DNA from: Mogibacterium sp.
GTDB lineage: Bacteria; Bacillota; Clostridia; Peptostreptococcales; Anaerovoracaceae
NCBI GenBank assembly: GCA_017512145.1
Contig: JAFWHB010000009.1
Coordinates: forward strand, 53,936-117,935
Length of the DNA: 64,000 nt
Reading direction: 5' to 3'
The position numbers and the translations under genes were made by a program. A model generated the notes under the pieces. It had not been told where the DNA came from, searched no databases, and saw nothing but the letters and a program-made list of their open reading frames with translations. Of the stretch, positions 62,342 to 64,000 are shown piece by piece. Position 1 is the first letter of the stretch; each line of letters begins with the position of its first letter.

Positions 62342-62591
62342 TCAATTTCTCCCTGATTCCACCAAAGATCTCATCATGAGTCATTCGTCTTGAATCATGC
62401 TCTGCCGCATAATCAGCCTTGTCCAGCGCCATTTCAATTGGATCTGTAAGCTTTGAATACATTTCAAGGCTGAGTACAACCATAGAGCCATATCCGTTCT
62501 TAGTTAGATATACAGGCTGGCCTTCTCTTACTGTACTCTCTATTTCTGTAAACTTATTTCTAAGGTCAGAAACTGGTCTAATCTGAATCAT
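62331..62591 (-). CDS. Phd/YefM-family antitoxin
   Basis: 86 residues. Phd fold start IRPVSDLRNKFTEIESTVREGQPVYLTKNGYGSMVVLSLEMYSKL, then a disordered-looking toxin-binding tail. Autoregulation through the 22-bp palindrome upstream (62611-62632). Confidence 0.92.
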   Translation of the reverse strand: MIQIRPVSDLRNKFTEIESTVREGQPVYLTKNGYGSMVVLSLEMYSKLTDPIEMALDKADYAAEHDSRRMTHDEIFGGIREKLNAK

Positions 62592-62610
62592 AGCTATTTC
62601 CTTTCCATTC

Positions 62611-62660
62611 TACTATCATAATTATGATAGTATTCTGCCATATTCAATTGCTTATGTCAA
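62611..62660 (-). promoter_or_regulatory. Promoter and operator of the Phd/ParE module
   Basis: TACTATCATAA and its mirror (62611-62632) form a perfect 22-bp palindrome. On the minus strand TTGACA (62660-62655), 17-base spacer, CAGAAT (62637-62632) form a plausible promoter that the palindrome would block. Confidence 0.75.
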
Positions 62661-62667
62661 TTGAAAA

Positions 62668-62682
62668 GCCCCTTTCCGGGGC
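62668..62682 (-). terminator. Short terminator ahead of the Phd/ParE promoter
   Basis: GCCCC and GGGGC arms with a 5-base loop; on the minus strand TTTTC follows. Ends the broken gene at 62691. Confidence 0.7.
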
Positions 62683-62690
62683 ATCTCATC

Positions 62691-62946
62691 TTATTGATTC
62701 CAGTGTTTCAGTTGTGAGAGGTAGTGATCAAATTGAATCCGCCGCTCTGCGTCCGTAGCATTTTCAGAATTAGGCATATGTCCTAACAGGAAGTCTATCA
62801 ATTTGTCCCTGGATTCATATGCAAATGGCCTGTATTTTTACGGACTCATGCGAAAGCAGGGCAGCAACATATGGAATGCTTTCTTCCCATTTATCCCTGT
62901 TTCTGGTCAACGATCCCAGTTCTTTGTAGAGTTCCGATTCGTTCAA
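62691..62946 (-). pseudogene. HEAT-repeat-like gene, broken
   Basis: It starts at TTG 62946, coupled to the GNAT stop (TTGA) with AAGGAGAT 7 bases upstream: MNESELYKELGSLTRNRDK then SIPYVAALLSHESVKIQAIC, then a stop near 62817. In another frame the piece DKLIDFLLGHMPNSENATDA ends with LSQLKHWNQ at 62691. The central part has been lost. HEAT-like by pattern only. Confidence 0.7.
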
Positions 62947-63425
62947 TCCGTTATCTCCTTTAAGTTGCATATCATAATGTATTCTTCCTCATTTTCATCG
63001 ATTACTTTGAATCCGACTTTCTCATACATTCTGACTGCATAGTTTGCTTTCTGAACGGCCAAAGAAGCCTTCTCAAATCCACATTCTTTGAGATGCAGCA
63101 GCATTTGATTCATAAGCTGAGTACCAATGCCCCGGCTGCGGTAATCCTTAAGGAGCGATATGGCAAAAGACGGAGTATCATCATCTACATACCCGTAGTC
63201 ATCCATTATTCTTGTCCAGACTGCACCGATCACCTTGCCGGCATCCTCGGCAACAATGCAATAATCAGCTTTGCCGCTCCCAAAATCTTCATAGTACAGG
63301 GCAAGCTCAGGCTGTTTTACGATATCCCTGCCAGGTGGATCTACACCTTCCGGAATATATATCGCTTCGTACAGAAAATCCTTCAGAAGATCATATTCAC
63401 TTGTCTTCAGTTCACGATAGACCAT
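62943..63425 (-). CDS. GNAT-family N-acetyltransferase
   Basis: 160 residues; DYRSRGIGTQLMNQMLLHLKECG carries the acetyl-CoA loop (R-G-I-G-T), KANYAVRMYEKVGFKVIDENEEEYIM the C-terminal signature. Substrate unknown. Its stop overlaps the start of the broken HEAT-like gene. Confidence 0.9.
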   Translation of the reverse strand: MVYRELKTSEYDLLKDFLYEAIYIPEGVDPPGRDIVKQPELALYYEDFGSGKADYCIVAEDAGKVIGAVWTRIMDDYGYVDDDTPSFAISLLKDYRSRGIGTQLMNQMLLHLKECGFEKASLAVQKANYAVRMYEKVGFKVIDENEEEYIMICNLKEITD

Positions 63426-63577
63426 TATCTTGACCTCTGCAAATCTTGCTAATACTTGTCAAGCAAGTTTTTCAATATCAGTATACAAAAAAGACGTATC
63501 AAAACAAACGACCGCAGTTGCGGATCCTTCAGAAAAGTATAATAATGTAGCCAGATTTATCTATAGAGTTCCATAGC

Positions 63578-63664
63578 TCATGCATAGTAGATCCGGAGGA
63601 ACTTGTTAACGCCAGCCATTTTGGCTACGTTACCATCCACATTTTTGACTTTCTGCATATTCAT
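63578..63664 (-). CDS. 28-residue basic small peptide, unrecognised
   Basis: ATG 63664 with GGAGG 4 bases upstream. The peptide begins MNMQKVKNVDGNVAKMAG and ends VNKFLRIYYA: rich in Lys, one Arg, aromatic C-terminus. A longer reading frame back to 63847 crosses a terminator and is unlikely. A weak hairpin (63512-63523) follows and GNAT begins 150 bases further on. Not recognised; it may be a signalling or leader peptide. Confidence 0.5.
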   Translation of the reverse strand: MNMQKVKNVDGNVAKMAGVNKFLRIYYA

Positions 63665-63686
63665 ATTTCCTCCATTCTTAATAAAT

Positions 63687-63728
63687 AAGGGTGCATTTGC
63701 AGCTTTTATCATTTGTAAATGCACCCTT
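63687..63728 (-). promoter_or_regulatory. 12-bp inverted repeat in the leader of the 28-residue peptide
   Basis: AAGGGTGCATTT (63687-63698) and AAATGCACCCTT (63717-63728) pair perfectly with an 18-base loop; a TTATTTATTAAG follows on the minus strand before the GGAGG. A TTGACA (63745-63740) lies just upstream. It could be an attenuator or operator. Confidence 0.55.
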
Positions 63729-63777
63729 TGGAAGCGTTTTGTCAAGAACAATATAGTATCAGTTGCAAAAATCACAC

Positions 63778-63808
63778 AAAAAAAGGAACCGATTTTACTC
63801 GATTCCTT
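63778..63808 (-). terminator. Terminator of the MFS transporter at the right edge
   Basis: AAGGAACCGA (63783-63792) and TCGATTCCTT (63799-63808) with one G-T pair and a TTTTTTT run (minus strand). Confidence 0.85.
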
Positions 63809-63865
63809 CAAGGTCATAGCCCGATTAACTTCCGGTATAATGCTCATTCCAACAAACTGGAATTG

Positions 63866-64000
63866 TTAGCACTCTGTCTTATTGCACCGGAGGCATAAAG
63901 CATAAAATGCAATCGCCAGAAACTGTGATACCACAGACACAGTGACAAGATACACAGGATTCAAATCATACAGGGCACCGAGAAGCCAACTGCCCAGAAA
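63866..64000 (-). CDS. MFS transporter, C-terminal end (partial)
   Basis: The frame is open to the edge; the visible 44 residues (FLGSWLLGALYDLNPVYLVT...ALCLRCNKTEC) are the last two helices of a major facilitator, drug- or macrolide-efflux-like in general appearance. The stop is TAA at 63866-63868, with a strong terminator about 60 bases beyond. Confidence 0.65.
   Translation of the reverse strand, partial: FLGSWLLGALYDLNPVYLVTVSVVSQFLAIAFYALCLRCNKTEC

Noticed and set aside
63578..63847. An 89-codon version of the small peptide starting at 63847
   Set aside because: It crosses the MFS terminator and an inverted repeat; the GGAGG-led start at 63664 is far better.

Overview
The window looks like the chromosome of a strictly anaerobic, mid-GC Clostridia member (Bacillota). 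The evidence is strong AAGGAGG-type ribosome binding sites, several TTG starts, a threonine T-box ahead of thrS, butyrate kinase, a Na+-translocating biotin decarboxylase, many Fe-S aldo/keto reductases and no respiratory genes. A gut or oral Eubacteriales lineage such as Anaerovoracaceae is my guess, not something the sequence proves.

Layout. (1) 1-11.3 kb holds the tail of a flavin oxidoreductase, a tandem hairpin element, a membrane-anchored glycoside-hydrolase-like protein, an acetyltransferase, an Fe-S aldo/keto reductase, an iron alcohol dehydrogenase, and an old-yellow-enzyme-type reductase. Two near-identical MFS transporters lie on either side of a TetR regulator. (2) 11.4-16.0 kb is a redox cassette (lipoprotein, aldo/keto reductase, flavodoxin-like protein, hydrolase, small protein) divergent from a LysR regulator with a clear T-N11-A dyad. 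(3) 16.2-21.7 kb carries an alpha-galactosidase with its GPH symporter, then thrS under T-box control. (4) 21.7-25.0 kb encodes butyrate kinase, MsrA, a LUD protein and a ketopantoate-reductase-like enzyme.

(5) 25.6-33.5 kb is the metabolic centrepiece: one minus-strand run of eight genes. It combines a Na+-pumping decarboxylase (two different carboxyltransferases, gamma, biotin carrier, beta) with an aminotransferase, an Asp/Glu racemase and a dicarboxylate/amino-acid symporter. Read together they predict uptake of aspartate or glutamate, racemisation, transamination to an oxo-acid and decarboxylation coupled to Na+ export. Just beyond it lies a 63-bp-period array of four 39-bp hairpin repeats.

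(6) 33.6-44.2 kb has a hybrid sensor kinase, a lipid-type operon (acyltransferase-like, PAP2, AI-2E exporter), an Mbeg1-like hydrolase, MalY-type lyase, Fe-S aldo/keto reductase, NAD(P)HX dehydratase and a C39-like peptidase. (7) 44.2-50.6 kb contains a self-contained transcription unit for a 28-residue protein, a LysR/MATE pair whose MATE gene appears to use a non-AUG/GUG/UUG start, a second AI-2E exporter, a three-domain acetyltransferase-DNA glycosylase fusion, and an autoregulated XRE/membrane-protein pair.

(8) 50.6-64 kb is accessory DNA made of small, mostly minus-strand genes (peptidase M19, lipoprotein, regulators, hydrolase, methyltransferase, P-loop kinase, MGT glycosyltransferase, cytidine deaminase, ParE/Phd module, GNAT). 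It holds at least two broken genes, a duplicated gene fragment, duplicated terminator modules, and a 23-bp piece matching the 3' end of a tRNA, which together suggest repeated insertion and deletion. The right edge cuts an MFS transporter.
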